Of a DNA stretch of 64,000 bases, positions 7,276 to 18,100 are shown in pieces. This DNA is from Sphingomonas tagetis (GTDB taxonomy: Bacteria > Pseudomonadota > Alphaproteobacteria > Sphingomonadales > Sphingomonadaceae), in NCBI RefSeq assembly GCF_024211275.1, contig NZ_JAMLDX010000001.1:372001-436000 (forward strand). Reading direction: 5' to 3'. Below the pieces are notes generated by a model, which saw only the letters and a list, made by a program, of their open reading frames with translations, made no database searches and was not told the origin of the DNA. Each line of letters begins with the position of its first letter. The stretch's first letter is position 1. Position numbers and translations under genes: made by a program.

Positions 7276-9021
7276 GTGGCCGAGAAAAGCGGCGCAGACA
7301 TTCTGATCGAGGCGCTGAACGACCTCGGTGTGGAGGTCGTGTTCGGCTATCCGGGCGGCGCTGTGCTTCCGATTTACGACGCGATCTTCAAGCAGAAGAA
7401 GATCCGCCACATCCTCGTCCGCCACGAGCAGGCGGCGACACATGCCGCGGAGGGCTATGCGCGCTCCACCGGCAAGCCCGGCGTGGTGCTCGTCACCTCG
7501 GGCCCCGGCGCGACCAACGCGGTCACCGGCATCACCGACGCGCTGATGGATTCGATCCCGATGGTGGTCATCACGGGGCAGGTCGCGACGCATCTGATCG
7601 GCTCGGATGCGTTCCAGGAGGCCGACACGGTCGGCATCACGCGCCACTGCACCAAGCACAATTATCTGGTGAAGGACCCGGCTGACCTCGGCCCGACGAT
7701 CCATGAGGCATTCCACATCGCCACTTCGGGCCGCCCCGGCCCGGTGGTGATCGATATCCCCAAGGACGTTCAGGTCGCGACCGCGCGCTACACCAAGCCC
7801 GGCCCGATCCAGCACAAGACCTATCGCCCGCAGGTGAAGGCCGACAAGACGCTGATCGAGAGCGCGGTCGAGATGCTGGCCGCGGCCGAGCGTCCGATCT
7901 TCTACACCGGCGGCGGCGTGATCAACTCCGGCCCGGGCGCGTCGCAGCTGCTGCGCGAGCTGGCGCGGATCACCGGCGCGCCGGTCACCTCGACGCTGAT
8001 GGGCCTCGGCGCCTTTCCGGCCTCGTCCGACCAGTGGCTCGGCATGCTCGGCATGCATGGCACCTATGAGGCGAACCTGGCGATGAACCAGGCCGACCTG
8101 ATCATCGCGCTCGGCTCGCGCTTCGACGACCGCGTGACGGGGCGGCTGGACGCGTTCGCCCCGCATGCGCGGAAAATCCATATCGATATCGACCGCTCGT
8201 CGATGAACAAGACGGTGCGCGTCGACCTGCCGATCGTTGCCGATGTCGGCCATGCGATCGAGGATATGGTCCGCATCTGGAAGGGCCGTCAGCATCCCAA
8301 GCCGGACCTGTCCGACTGGTGGCGCCGGATCGAGGGCTGGCGCGCGGTCAAGTGCCTCGACTATCCCGAGGACGGCAACGACATCATGCCGCAGCGCGCA
8401 ATCCAGGCGCTGTACGAGGCGACGCGCGACAAGGCGCCGATCATCACCACCGAGGTCGGCCAGCATCAGATGTGGGCCGCGCAGCACTTCCACTTCGAAA
8501 GCCCCAACAAGTGGCTGACGAGCGGGGGTCTCGGCACGATGGGCTATGGTCTGCCCGCCGCGATCGGCGCGCAGCTCGGCAATCCCAACGCGCTGGTGAT
8601 CGACATCGCCGGCGAAGCCTCGATCCAGATGAACATCCAGGAGCTGGCGACGGCGACGCAATATCGCCTGCCGGTCAAGATCTTCATCCTCAACAACGAA
8701 TATATGGGCATGGTCCGCCAGTGGCAGGAGCTGACCTATGCGGGCCGCTATGCCGAAAGCTATTCCGACGCGCTGCCCGATTTCGTGAAGCTGGGCGAAG
8801 CCTATGGCTGGAAGGGCATCCGGATCGAGGGCAATGACGCGCTCGACGACGGCATCGCCGCGATGCTGGCGCATGACGGGCCGGTGATCGTCGATTGCCG
8901 CGTGGCGAAGCTCGCCAACTGCTTCCCGATGATCCCATCGGGCGCCGCCCATACCGACATGATCCTCCAGGCCGCCGAAGTTTCCGGCGAAATGGACGAC
9001 GAAGCCAAGGCGCTGGTCTGA
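7276..9021 (+). CDS. ilvB: Acetolactate synthase, large (catalytic) subunit
   Basis: A 581-residue thiamine-diphosphate enzyme that condenses two pyruvates, or pyruvate and 2-oxobutyrate, as the first common step of Val, Leu and Ile synthesis. It starts with GTG at 7276, with GAGGAG seven bases upstream. The catalytic Glu51 lies in RHEQAATHAAEGYAR. The FAD/ThDP regions GPGATNAVTGI and LNNEYMGMVRQWQ are present. The metal-binding motif, normally GDG or GDA, reads GEAS with Glu447, a conservative change noted separately. It is the first gene of ilvB-ilvH-ilvC. Confidence 0.95.
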   Translation: MAEKSGADILIEALNDLGVEVVFGYPGGAVLPIYDAIFKQKKIRHILVRHEQAATHAAEGYARSTGKPGVVLVTSGPGATNAVTGITDALMDSIPMVVITGQVATHLIGSDAFQEADTVGITRHCTKHNYLVKDPADLGPTIHEAFHIATSGRPGPVVIDIPKDVQVATARYTKPGPIQHKTYRPQVKADKTLIESAVEMLAAAERPIFYTGGGVINSGPGASQLLRELARITGAPVTSTLMGLGAFPASSDQWLGMLGMHGTYEANLAMNQADLIIALGSRFDDRVTGRLDAFAPHARKIHIDIDRSSMNKTVRVDLPIVADVGHAIEDMVRIWKGRQHPKPDLSDWWRRIEGWRAVKCLDYPEDGNDIMPQRAIQALYEATRDKAPIITTEVGQHQMWAAQHFHFESPNKWLTSGGLGTMGYGLPAAIGAQLGNPNALVIDIAGEASIQMNIQELATATQYRLPVKIFILNNEYMGMVRQWQELTYAGRYAESYSDALPDFVKLGEAYGWKGIRIEGNDALDDGIAAMLAHDGPVIVDCRVAKLANCFPMIPSGAAHTDMILQAAEVSGEMDDEAKALV

Positions 9022-9025
9022 CCTC

Positions 9026-9541
9026 ATGCATATCAAGGAAGAAAAAGCCGAACGGCATACGCTTGCCGTGATCGTCGACAACGAGCCGGGCATCCTCGCC
9101 CGGATCGCCGGCCTGTTCACCGCGCGCGGCTATAATATCGAGAGCCTGACGGTGTCCGAGATCACGTCGGACAAGTCCGTCAGCCGCATCACGATCGTGA
9201 CGTCGGCCAGCCCATCGACGCTCGAGCAGATCGTCGCGCAGCTCGATCGGCTGGTACCGGTCCATCGCGTCCACGACCTCACCGCCGAGGGCGAGCATGT
9301 CGAGCGCGAGCTGGCGCTGGTCAAGGTTGCCGGCACCGGCGATCACCGGATCGAGGCGCTGCGCCTCGCCGACGTCTATCGCGCGCGCGTGGTCGACGCG
9401 ACGATCTCGAGCTTCGTGTTCGAAGTGACCGGCACCACCGACAAGATCGACAAGTTCGTCGAGTTGATGGGCGAAGTCGGGCTGCTCGAAGTCGCCCGGA
9501 CCGGCATCGTCGCGATTGCGCGCGGCAAAGAGTCGGCCTGA
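9026..9541 (+). CDS. ilvH: Acetolactate synthase, small (regulatory) subunit
   Basis: A 171-residue regulatory subunit that activates the catalytic subunit and gives valine feedback inhibition. The N-terminal ACT domain spans about residues 9-85 (HTLAVIVDNEPGILARIAGL and RGYNIESLTV are typical), followed by the C-terminal ALS_ss domain. It starts four bases after the ilvB stop, consistent with coupled translation. Size and motifs match the family throughout. Confidence 0.95.
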   Translation: MHIKEEKAERHTLAVIVDNEPGILARIAGLFTARGYNIESLTVSEITSDKSVSRITIVTSASPSTLEQIVAQLDRLVPVHRVHDLTAEGEHVERELALVKVAGTGDHRIEALRLADVYRARVVDATISSFVFEVTGTTDKIDKFVELMGEVGLLEVARTGIVAIARGKESA

Positions 9542-9557
9542 CCGGCCTTTAGATTAA

Positions 9558-10661
<1,104 letters not shown>

Positions 10662-10675
10662 GTCTCACCCGGCGG

Positions 10676-10741
10676 CGGAAACCCAGGGTTTCCGCATCAT
10701 TATCTGGCGGACGCGCATTCTCCCCGTAGAGTGCGCGTCCG
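10676..10741 (+). repeat. Two hairpins between ilvC and the YceI gene
   Basis: The first is GCGGAAACCC / GGGTTTCCGC (10676-10685 and 10687-10696), 15 bases after the ilvC stop. The second is GGACGCGCA / TGCGCGTCC (10710-10718 and 10733-10741), just before the YceI gene. Neither has a T-run. The first may end ilv transcription in a tail-independent way; the second could be part of the YceI leader. Confidence 0.4.
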
Positions 10742-10764
10742 TTGCCGTTTCAGGAGACTCGCTC

Positions 10765-11400
10765 ATGCGCATCCTCGCCGCCGCCCTCGCCATCACCGCC
10801 GCCATCGCCACACCGCTCGTCGCCCAGCAGATGAAGGTGCCGGGATCGAAGAACGTGGCAGTGGTCACTGGCGGCACTTATCAGGCCGACGCCAATCATA
10901 CCTTCGTGATCTGGACGGTCGATCATCTCGGCTTCAGCCCGCTGTCGGGTACGTTCGGCGAGATCACCGGTTCGCTTCAGCTCGATCCCCGAAACCTCAA
11001 GGCCACGCGGGTCGACATCACCATTCCCGTGACCAAGATGGCGCTGCCCAGCGCGGGCCTGCGCGGCCATTTGCTGCGTCCCGGAAAGGATGGCGGCAAG
11101 CCCGACTTCTTCGGCGCCACGCCGGCCGATGGCAAGTTCGTCTCGACCAGCGTCGTGGCTGCGGGCAAGGACAAGGCGAAGCTGTCGGGCGACCTGACGC
11201 TCAACGGGGTCACCAAGGCGGTGACGCTCGACGTCGAATTCTACGGCGCGGGCAAGATGCCGGCGCAGATGGGCGGCAAAGAGAATGTCGGCTTCACGGC
11301 AACCGGCGCGATCCAGCGCAGCGATTTTGGCCTTGGCCTCGCCGTCCCGATCGTGTCGGACAAGGTGGAGCTGAAGATCGCCGCGGCCTTCGTGAAGTAG
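10765..11400 (+). CDS. YceI-family periplasmic protein
   Basis: A 211-residue protein with a signal peptide (MRILAAALAITAAIATPLVAQ). The remainder matches the YceI family, a lipocalin-like beta barrel that binds isoprenoid or amphiphilic molecules in the periplasm. Typical segments are YQADANHTFVIWTVDHLGFS, LTLNGVTKAVTLDVEF and a C-terminal VELKIAAAFVK. Upstream GGAGA is suitably placed. Ligand and function in this organism are unknown, and the gene does not seem functionally tied to its ilv and leu neighbours. Confidence 0.88.
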   Translation: MRILAAALAITAAIATPLVAQQMKVPGSKNVAVVTGGTYQADANHTFVIWTVDHLGFSPLSGTFGEITGSLQLDPRNLKATRVDITIPVTKMALPSAGLRGHLLRPGKDGGKPDFFGATPADGKFVSTSVVAAGKDKAKLSGDLTLNGVTKAVTLDVEFYGAGKMPAQMGGKENVGFTATGAIQRSDFGLGLAVPIVSDKVELKIAAAFVK

Positions 11401-11457
11401 CCGCGGTCAAGAAATAGTTCTTTCCCTTACCGACCAGCGCAGGCTATGGGCAGCGGC

Positions 11458-11508
11458 ATGACCGCCATCCATGGCCTGCTTCTTCTTGCACGACTTACGC
11501 GCCCTTAG
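11458..11508 (+). CDS. leuL: Leucine leader peptide upstream of leuA
   Basis: A 16-codon open frame reading MTAIHGLLLLARLTRP and ending in TAG at 11506. It holds four consecutive Leu codons (CTG CTT CTT CTT) and a fifth Leu shortly after. It sits 90 bases upstream of leuA, the first enzyme of leucine synthesis. An in-frame ATG at 11446 could add four residues. Leu-codon-rich leader peptides control leu operons by ribosome-mediated attenuation, and the RNA after it folds extensively (see the next entry). The function is inferred from position and codon content. Confidence 0.75.
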   Translation: MTAIHGLLLLARLTRP

Positions 11509-11555
11509 GCGCGTGTCTCCGCGCGGCTGCGAGCCGACGCGCACGGCCTAAGGGC
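11501..11555 (+). promoter_or_regulatory. Attenuator-like RNA structure before leuA
   Basis: The last codons of the leader peptide (GCCCTTAGGC, 11501-11510) pair perfectly with GCCTAAGGGC (11546-11555). Inside this are CGTG/CACG (11512-11515 with 11542-11545) and a small hairpin GGCT/AGCC (11525-11535). A ribosome finishing the leader would cover the left arm, while one stalled at the Leu codons would leave it free, which is the logic of attenuation. No U-run follows the stem, so whether it controls termination or leuA translation is open. Confidence 0.6.
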
Positions 11556-11598
11556 AAATTCGAACCCCGACCGCCACTATATCCGCAAGAGTGCACCC

Positions 11599-13269
11599 AT
11601 GACCATGTTGCGCGACCCGAGCGTCAAATACCGCCCCTTCCCGCCGATCAACCTGCCCGACCGGCAATGGCCGTCGCGCACGATCACCAAACCGCCGCGC
11701 TGGCTCTCCACCGACATGCGCGACGGCAACCAGGCGCTGATCGACCCGATGGATGCGGAGAAGAAGACCCGCTTCTTCGATCTGATCTGCCGTGTCGGCA
11801 TCAAGGAGATCGAGGTGGGTTTCCCCAGCGCCGGCGCGACCGAGTTCGACTTCATCTCGGGTCTCGTCCGCGACGGCCGCATCCCCGATGACGTCACCGT
11901 TCAGGTGCTCACGCAAGCACGCCGCGACCTCATCGAAACCTCCTTCGAAAGCCTGCGTGGTGCGAAGACTGGCATCGTCCATGTCTATAACGCGGTCTCG
12001 CCGGCGTGGCGCAAGATCGTGTTCGGCATGACTCGCGACGAGATCAAGGGGATCGCAGTCGATGCGGCGAAGCTGCTGCGCGACAACGCCGCCGCGCGGC
12101 CCGAAACCGACTGGCATTTCCAGTACAGCCCGGAGACCTTCTCCACCGCCGAGGTCGATTTCTCGGTCGAGGTCTGCGCCGCGGTGATGGAGGTGCTCCA
12201 GCCGACCGCGGACAAGCCGATCATCTTCAACCTGCCCGCCACGGTCGAGTGCGCGACGCCCAACATCTATGCCGACCAGATCGAATATTTCTGCCGCAAC
12301 ATTCCCAACCGCGACGCGGTGGTGGTGTCGCTGCACACGCATAACGACCGCGGCACCGGCGTCGCCGCGGCGGAGCTCGGCATGATGGCCGGCGCCGATC
12401 GAGTCGAGGGCTGCCTGCTCGGTAATGGCGAGCGCACCGGCAATTGCGATCTCGTGACCGTGGCGATGAACCTGTACACGCAGGGTGTCGACCCGGGCCT
12501 GGATTTCTCCGACATCGACGAGATCGTGAAGACGGTGGAATATTGCACCAACATCCCGGTGCATCCGCGCACGCCCTATGCCGGCGATCTGGTGTTCACC
12601 GCCTTTTCCGGCAGCCATCAGGACGCGATCAAGAAAGGCTTTGCCGCTCAGGAAGCGAAGAACGATCAGCTGTGGGAAGTCCCCTATCTGCCGATCGATC
12701 CCGCCGATCTCGGCCGCAGCTACGAGGCGGTGATCCGCGTCAACTCGCAATCGGGCAAGGGCGGCGTTGCCTGGGTGCTGGAGCAGGACAAGGGGCTCAA
12801 GCTGCCCAAGCGGATGCAGGCGGATTTCAGCCGCCATGTGCAACGCCTCGCCGACGAAAGCAGCCGCGAATTGAACGCCGCCGACATCTGGCGCGCGTTC
12901 GTCAAGGCTTATCGTCTCGAAGTGCCGCAGCGCTTTACGCTGGGCGCCTATGACGAGACCCGCGCGCCGAATGGCGATCGTATCTTCGCCGGTGCGATCG
13001 AGATCGACGGCCAGCAGCATTCGGTCAGCGGGCGCGGCAACGGCCTGATCTCCAGCGTCGTCGCGGCGATGAAGGAAGGCTTCGGCATCGATCTCGACAT
13101 TGCCGACTATGCCGAGCACGCGATCGGCCACGGCTCGGGCGCGCAGGCCGCCGCCTATGTCGAATGCCGTACCCCCGATGGCCGCACGCTATGGGGCGTC
13201 GGGATCGACGAGGACGTCGCGACGGCGAGCGTGCGGGCGATTTTGAGTGCGGCCAGCGCGGCGGAGTAG
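11599..13269 (+). CDS. leuA: 2-isopropylmalate synthase
   Basis: A 556-residue enzyme condensing acetyl-CoA and 2-oxoisovalerate to 2-isopropylmalate, the committed step to leucine. The DRE-TIM motif region is [13 protein letters not shown], and the metal-binding [14 protein letters not shown] follows. The C-terminal regulatory LeuA dimer domain occupies the last ~120 residues. The length matches the long (type 2, actinobacterial-like) LeuA form. It starts at ATG 11599 with only a weak ribosome-binding site (AAGAG), consistent with expression controlled by the upstream leader. Confidence 0.94.
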   Translation: MTMLRDPSVKYRPFPPINLPDRQWPSRTITKPPRWLSTDMRDGNQALIDPMDAEKKTRFFDLICRVGIKEIEVGFPSAGATEFDFISGLVRDGRIPDDVTVQVLTQARRDLIETSFESLRGAKTGIVHVYNAVSPAWRKIVFGMTRDEIKGIAVDAAKLLRDNAAARPETDWHFQYSPETFSTAEVDFSVEVCAAVMEVLQPTADKPIIFNLPATVECATPNIYADQIEYFCRNIPNRDAVVVSLHTHNDRGTGVAAAELGMMAGADRVEGCLLGNGERTGNCDLVTVAMNLYTQGVDPGLDFSDIDEIVKTVEYCTNIPVHPRTPYAGDLVFTAFSGSHQDAIKKGFAAQEAKNDQLWEVPYLPIDPADLGRSYEAVIRVNSQSGKGGVAWVLEQDKGLKLPKRMQADFSRHVQRLADESSRELNAADIWRAFVKAYRLEVPQRFTLGAYDETRAPNGDRIFAGAIEIDGQQHSVSGRGNGLISSVVAAMKEGFGIDLDIADYAEHAIGHGSGAQAAAYVECRTPDGRTLWGVGIDEDVATASVRAILSAASAAE

Positions 13270-13277
13270 CCAAACCC

Positions 13278-13383
13278 GTCACCCCGGCCTTGTGCCGGGG
13301 TCCACCGCGCGGCAAACGCTGCGCTCGAACATGAAGGGCATCGCCCGCTTAACCGTGGATCCCGGCACGAGGCCGGGATGACG
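13278..13383. repeat. Dispersed inverted repeat, copy 1 (upstream of argJ)
   Basis: The left arm at 13278-13305 (GTCACCCCGGCCTTGTGCCG...) is a near-complement of the right arm at 13355-13383 (GTGGATCCCGGCACGAGGCC...). The arms are about 28 bases with a 49-base spacer, and each arm also folds on itself. The same arms recur at 14643-14749. It has the look of a short non-coding intergenic repeat of the REP/MITE type rather than an insertion sequence, as no protein is encoded. Confidence 0.8.
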
Positions 13384-13404
13384 ACCGTAGTGACAGGACG
13401 AACG

Positions 13405-14628
13405 ATGACCCGCTCCCCCCTCGCCCCCACCGGCTTCCCCTATCTCCCGCCCGTCGCCGGCGTCACGCTTCGCGTCGCCCGCGCACAGTACAAGACGTGG
13501 GACCGCTGCGACCTGACCTTCGTCACGCTCGATGAAGGGACCAGCGTCGCGGGGGTCACCACCACCAGCAAATGCCCCTCGCCCGAAGTCGAATGGTGCC
13601 GCGACGCGCTGGTGCTCGGCAAGGCGAGGGCGCTGGTCGTCAATGCGGGGAACAGCAACGCCTTCACCGGCAATCGCGGGCGCGCCGCGGTCGAAGCGAT
13701 CGCGGCTCGCGTCGCTCAGCATCTCGATTGCCAGCCCTCCGATGTGTTCGTCTCATCGACCGGCGTGATCGGCGTGCCGCTGCCGATCGACAAGGCCGAG
13801 GCCGGGCTCGACGCCGCCTTCGCCGCGCAACCGTGCGGCTGGGAGGATGCCGCCCGCACGATCGGGACGACCGACACGTTCGAAAAGGGTGCGGTCACCA
13901 CCGCGGTGGTCGGCGGCAGGACCGTCAGCCTGGTCGGCATCGTCAAAGGCAGCGGCATGATCGCGCCGGACATGGCGACGATGCTCGGCTATGTGTTCAC
14001 GGACGCCGCGGTCGATCCCGCCTTCCTCCAGCGCGCGCTGTCGGATGCGAACCGCAAGAGTTTCTCGTGCATCACCGTCGATAGCGACACTTCGACCAGC
14101 GACACCGTCCTCGCCTTCGCCACCGGTGCGGCGGACAACGATCCGCTAACCGACGACGACGGCGACGGCGCAGACGCCTTCCGCGCCGCGCTGGCCGATC
14201 TGTGCATGCAGCTCGCCCATCTCGTCGTCCGCGACGGCGAGGGCGCGTCGAAGTTCATCCGCATCGACGTGGACGGCGCCGAAAGCGACACCAGCGCGCA
14301 TCGCATCGCGCTCAGCATCGCCAACTCGCCGCTGGTCAAGACCGCCATCGCCGGCGAGGACGCCAATTGGGGCCGCATCGTGATGGCAGTGGGCAAGGCC
14401 GGCGAACCCGCCGACCGCGACAAGCTCGCCATCACCTTCGGCGGCGTGCAAGTGGCATCGGGCGGGCTGGCGGTCGAGGGCTATGACGAAGCCCCGGTCA
14501 CCGCGCACCTGAAGGGCCAGGACATCGAGATCGGCGTCGATCTCGGTCTGGGCGAAGGCCGCGCCACCGTGTGGACCTGCGACCTGACGCACGGCTATAT
14601 CTCGATCAACGCGGACTATCGCAGCTAG
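13405..14628 (+). CDS. argJ: Bifunctional glutamate N-acetyltransferase / ornithine acetyltransferase
   Basis: A 407-residue enzyme of the cyclic arginine pathway that moves the acetyl group from N-acetylornithine to glutamate. The self-cleavage motif KGSGMIAPDMATML is present. Thr192 (MAT-ML) is the expected nucleophile and N-terminus of the beta chain after autoproteolysis. The start MTRSPLAPTG at 13405 has AGGA about five bases upstream. The open frame continues upstream into the repeat element and that part is not coding-like. The gene stands alone between the two repeat copies. Whether it also makes N-acetylglutamate from acetyl-CoA cannot be told from sequence alone. Confidence 0.93.
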   Translation: MTRSPLAPTGFPYLPPVAGVTLRVARAQYKTWDRCDLTFVTLDEGTSVAGVTTTSKCPSPEVEWCRDALVLGKARALVVNAGNSNAFTGNRGRAAVEAIAARVAQHLDCQPSDVFVSSTGVIGVPLPIDKAEAGLDAAFAAQPCGWEDAARTIGTTDTFEKGAVTTAVVGGRTVSLVGIVKGSGMIAPDMATMLGYVFTDAAVDPAFLQRALSDANRKSFSCITVDSDTSTSDTVLAFATGAADNDPLTDDDGDGADAFRAALADLCMQLAHLVVRDGEGASKFIRIDVDGAESDTSAHRIALSIANSPLVKTAIAGEDANWGRIVMAVGKAGEPADRDKLAITFGGVQVASGGLAVEGYDEAPVTAHLKGQDIEIGVDLGLGEGRATVWTCDLTHGYISINADYRS

Positions 14629-14642
14629 TCGCGAGCTAATCC

Positions 14643-14749
14643 GTCATCCGAGCCTTGTGCCGGGATCCACCGGGAGGCAAGCGGCGGACGCGAGGATCAC
14701 TTGGCATCGCGCGAGCCACCGTGGACCCCGGCACGAGGCCGGGGTGACG
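14643..14749. repeat. Dispersed inverted repeat, copy 2 (between argJ and trxA)
   Basis: The left arm is 14643-14670 (GTCATCCGAGCCTTGTGCCG...) and the right arm 14721-14749 (GTGGACCCCGGCACGAGGCC...). The arms match copy 1 at 13278-13383 with a few changes, while the ~50-base central spacers are unrelated in sequence. Placed between the converging ends of argJ and trxA, it could also act as a bidirectional transcription barrier. Confidence 0.8.
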
Positions 14750-14758
14750 GTGAATTGT

Positions 14759-15112
14759 TCAGCCAGCCTGCGCCGCCGCACCTTCGCCGACAACGCTCTC
14801 GATCCACGCCTTCAGCTTCGACTTGGTCGAGATGTTCTGGATGCCGATCTCCTGCGCGACCTTCTGCCCATCCTTGTAGATGTACAGCGTCGGGATGCCG
14901 CGGATGCCGAGCGAACCCGGCGTATCGGGATTCTCCTCGATGTTCAGCTTGGTGATGGTGACCTTGTCGGCCAGCTCCTCGGCCAGCTCTTCCAGGCTCG
15001 GGCCGATGATCTTGCACGGGCCGCACCATTCCGCCCAGAAATCGACCAGCACGGGCTTGTCAGACTTGAGGACATCGGCTTCGAAGCTTGCATCGGTAAC
15101 GGCCTTGGCCAT
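14759..15112 (-). CDS. trxA: Thioredoxin
   Basis: A 117-residue thioredoxin. The redox motif WCGPC is at residues 29-33 (Cys30, Cys33), followed by the conserved cis-Pro region GIPTLYIYKDG. It reduces disulfides in cytoplasmic proteins such as ribonucleotide reductase. GGAGA lies six bases before the ATG. It is the last gene of the minus-strand run, 51 bases after the addA stop, so it may share that transcript or have its own promoter. Confidence 0.95.
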   Translation of the reverse strand: MAKAVTDASFEADVLKSDKPVLVDFWAEWCGPCKIIGPSLEELAEELADKVTITKLNIEENPDTPGSLGIRGIPTLYIYKDGQKVAQEIGIQNISTKSKLKAWIESVVGEGAAAQAG

Positions 15113-15163
15113 CGGGAATCTCCTGTTGAGTTGACCGCAACGTAAGTGGGCGGCCTGCCCCGC

Positions 15164-18100
15164 TCAAGCGCCTGAAGCCAAACTTTGCTCCGCCTGGGCG
15201 AAGCCGGGCTTGTGCGTCGCGATCAGCGCTTCGGGCAGCTCGAACAGCTCCGGTCCGGCGGTGTACAGCAGCCCCGCCGTGATCCGCCGCCCGGGAAACA
15301 CGACCGCCAGCGCCGCGACATAGGCCGCCATCTGCTTCACATGATAGGGCGGCACTTCGTCCAGCGATGCCGGGGCGCGCCGCCCGGTCTTGAAGTCGAC
15401 CACCAGCACGCGGTCCTCGGTCACCAGCAACCGGTCGGCCGTCCCCGACACGACATAGCCGCCGCCGACTACCGCCGCGATCGGCGCCTCGGCCAGCGCG
15501 TCCGGCCCGAACAGCTCGGCAAAGCGCGGATCGCCCAGCACACCCAGCGCAGCGGCTGCAAGCGCCGCGCGCTCCGCCGCATCCGCGACCCCGCCAGCCC
15601 CCGCCAGCCAGCGCTCCGCCGCGCCCGCGCGCTTGTCGGGCGCTACCGCGGGCAATCGCTCGAGCAGCGCATGGATCAGCCGCCCGCGCTCGGCCGCCGC
15701 GCGCAACGCCGGTCCCGGCGGCGGGTCGGCGACCAGATCCTCCCCCAGTGACGACGGCGCCAATGGGCGCGGCGGCCGCGCCTCGGCCGGAGCGGCGCGT
15801 TTGATCCATTCGGGCAGCACAAGCTCGCTGGCAGCAACCGCACCGGCCGACGCCTTGCGCGCCACCGGCGGCTGCGGACGATGCCCGACGAACATGGCCT
15901 CGCCCTCGCCCACTTCCACACCGAGCGTTGCGAACGCGGCGCGCGCCGCCGCATACCAGCTCAACGCCGGCGGCTCGCCCTTGCACTTCGGCCCCAGCGC
16001 GCCCGCGACCACCAGCCGCTCCTCTGCCCGCGTCGCCGCGACGTAGAACAGCCGCCAATGCTCCTCCAGTTCGCGTGCGTCGGCCAAAGCCACCGCCGCA
16101 TCGATCGGCCCGCCGCGCTCGGTCTTGCCCGGGCGAAACACCGGAAATGGCACCCCGTCATGCCCCTCCGGCGCCCACTTCACGAAATCGAACAGCTTGT
16201 TCCCGCCCGCCGGATCGGCGCAGGCATCGGCCAGGATCACCAGCGGCGCCTGCAACCCCTTCGCGCCATGCGCGGTCATCACCCGCACCGCCGCCTGCGG
16301 CTGCGCCGAATCGCGCACGATCTCGACATCGCCGCGATCGAACCAGTCGAGGAAGCGCTGCAAGGTCGGCGTCGCCAGCCCCTCGAACCCCAGCGCGGCG
16401 GTCAGCAATTCCTCGACCGGATCGAGCGCCTCCCTGCCCAGCCGCCGCACCAGCTTGCGACGCCCGTCCAGCGGCCCCGACAGCAGATGCTCGAGGAAGC
16501 GGTAGGGCGTCATGAAATCCGCCCGCGCGAGCAGGTCGAACAGCGGCGCCAAGCGCTCGTCCGCCGCTGTCGCGCGCAAATGTCGCCACAGGCTCCCGCG
16601 CTCGCGCAACGCTGCATGCATCAGCTCGTCCTGCGACCAACCGATGAGCGGCGACACCAGCAACGCCGCCAGCGACAGATCATCGTCCGGCTGCAACGCG
16701 AAGCGCACCGCCGCCAGCAGATCCTGCACCGCCAGCGGCGCATTGAGCCGCAGCCGGTCCACGCCGGCCACGGGCACGCCCTCGGCATAGAGCCGCGCGA
16801 CCAGCAGCGACGCCAGTTCGCCGCGCCGCTTGACCAGGATCATCACATCCTCCGGCCGCAGCGTCCGCCCCTTGCTCTCCAGTTCGAGCGTCCCGATCCA
16901 CGCCTTGATCTGCCGCGCAATCTGGTTCGCGACCTCGCGCGTGGCGTCGTCGACCCAGCTCTCCTCGTCCTCCGGATCGCCGCCAGCCACCACAGGCGGC
17001 CATAACGTCACTGTCCCCGGCCCATCGACCCGGCTGGCATGCGCCTCGGTCTCGGTCCCCATCCCCGGTTCGGGCAGCGCCGCCACAGCGGCATCAACGA
17101 ACTCGAGGATTGGTGCGGTCGAACGGAACGAATGCGTCAGCGAAAGCCGTGCCAGCGTGCCGTCTGAACGCGCCGAGAAATGCTGCTCGGCCGCCGCGAA
17201 GTTGACCGGATCGGTGCCCTGAAAGCCGAAGATCGCCTGCTTGTAGTCGCCCACGGTGAAGAGCGTGCGCACTTCCTCGCCATGCGCGCCCTCGCCCGCG
17301 AAGAACTCGTCGGCCAGCGCGCGCACGATCCGCCACTGGCTGACATTGGTGTCCTGCGCCTCGTCGATCAGCACGTGGCTGGTCGCCTGATCGAGCTTGA
17401 AGCGGATCCAGTCGCCCATCCCCGGCTGGTCGAGCAGCGCCACCGTCTTGCCGATCAGATCGTCGAAATCGACCGCGCCGACGCGCCGCTTTGCCGCCTG
17501 ATAGGCCGCGGCATATTCACGCCCCGCGCTCAGCCCCTGTGCCAGCAGATCGGCATAGCCCGCCCGCGCAATCATCCCCAGCACGCCGCTGCACGCCTCG
17601 CCCAGCTCGACCAGCAGCGCCTCGTAATCCGGATCGAGCGCGACCAGCTTAACCGAAGCCTTGCGCGGCTCATCCTTCGCGGTCAGCGCCAGCTTCTTGA
17701 GGTCGCCCAGCATCGCCACCCGAGCAACCGGCTCCGCCTCCAGCCAAGCCCCCGCGACCGCCGCGTCCTTCTGTCCGGTCGCGGTGCCCCATGCATGATT
17801 GGCGTCCGCGATCCGCCGCAGCCCCGCGACGTCGAACGCGTCGTCCGAACACCACTCCGCCGCCTGCGCCAGCACATCGCCCTGCGGCAACCCGAGCGCG
17901 CGCCGCACGAACGGCTGCAATCCCGACGGCAGCCCGGCCATTGCCTCGGGCGCCCGTGCGCAGGCATGGAGGAACGCCTCCGCCTTGCCCTCGCCCAGCC
18001 GCAGGCTCAACGCGCCGACCGCGTCGATCAGCCCGTCTCGCCCCTCCCGCCCGGCATCCGCCAGCATTTCCGCCAGCGTCTCGCGCGCCAGCGCGGTCTC

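Noticed and set aside
7183-9120. Minus-strand open frame of 645 codons opposite ilvB
   Set aside because: It is a shadow of ilvB in another frame, with Arg/Asp/His-rich composition that is not protein-like.
13278-14749. Insertion sequence or composite transposon around argJ
   Set aside because: No transposase is encoded, argJ is a core gene with normal composition, and no target-site duplications are visible.
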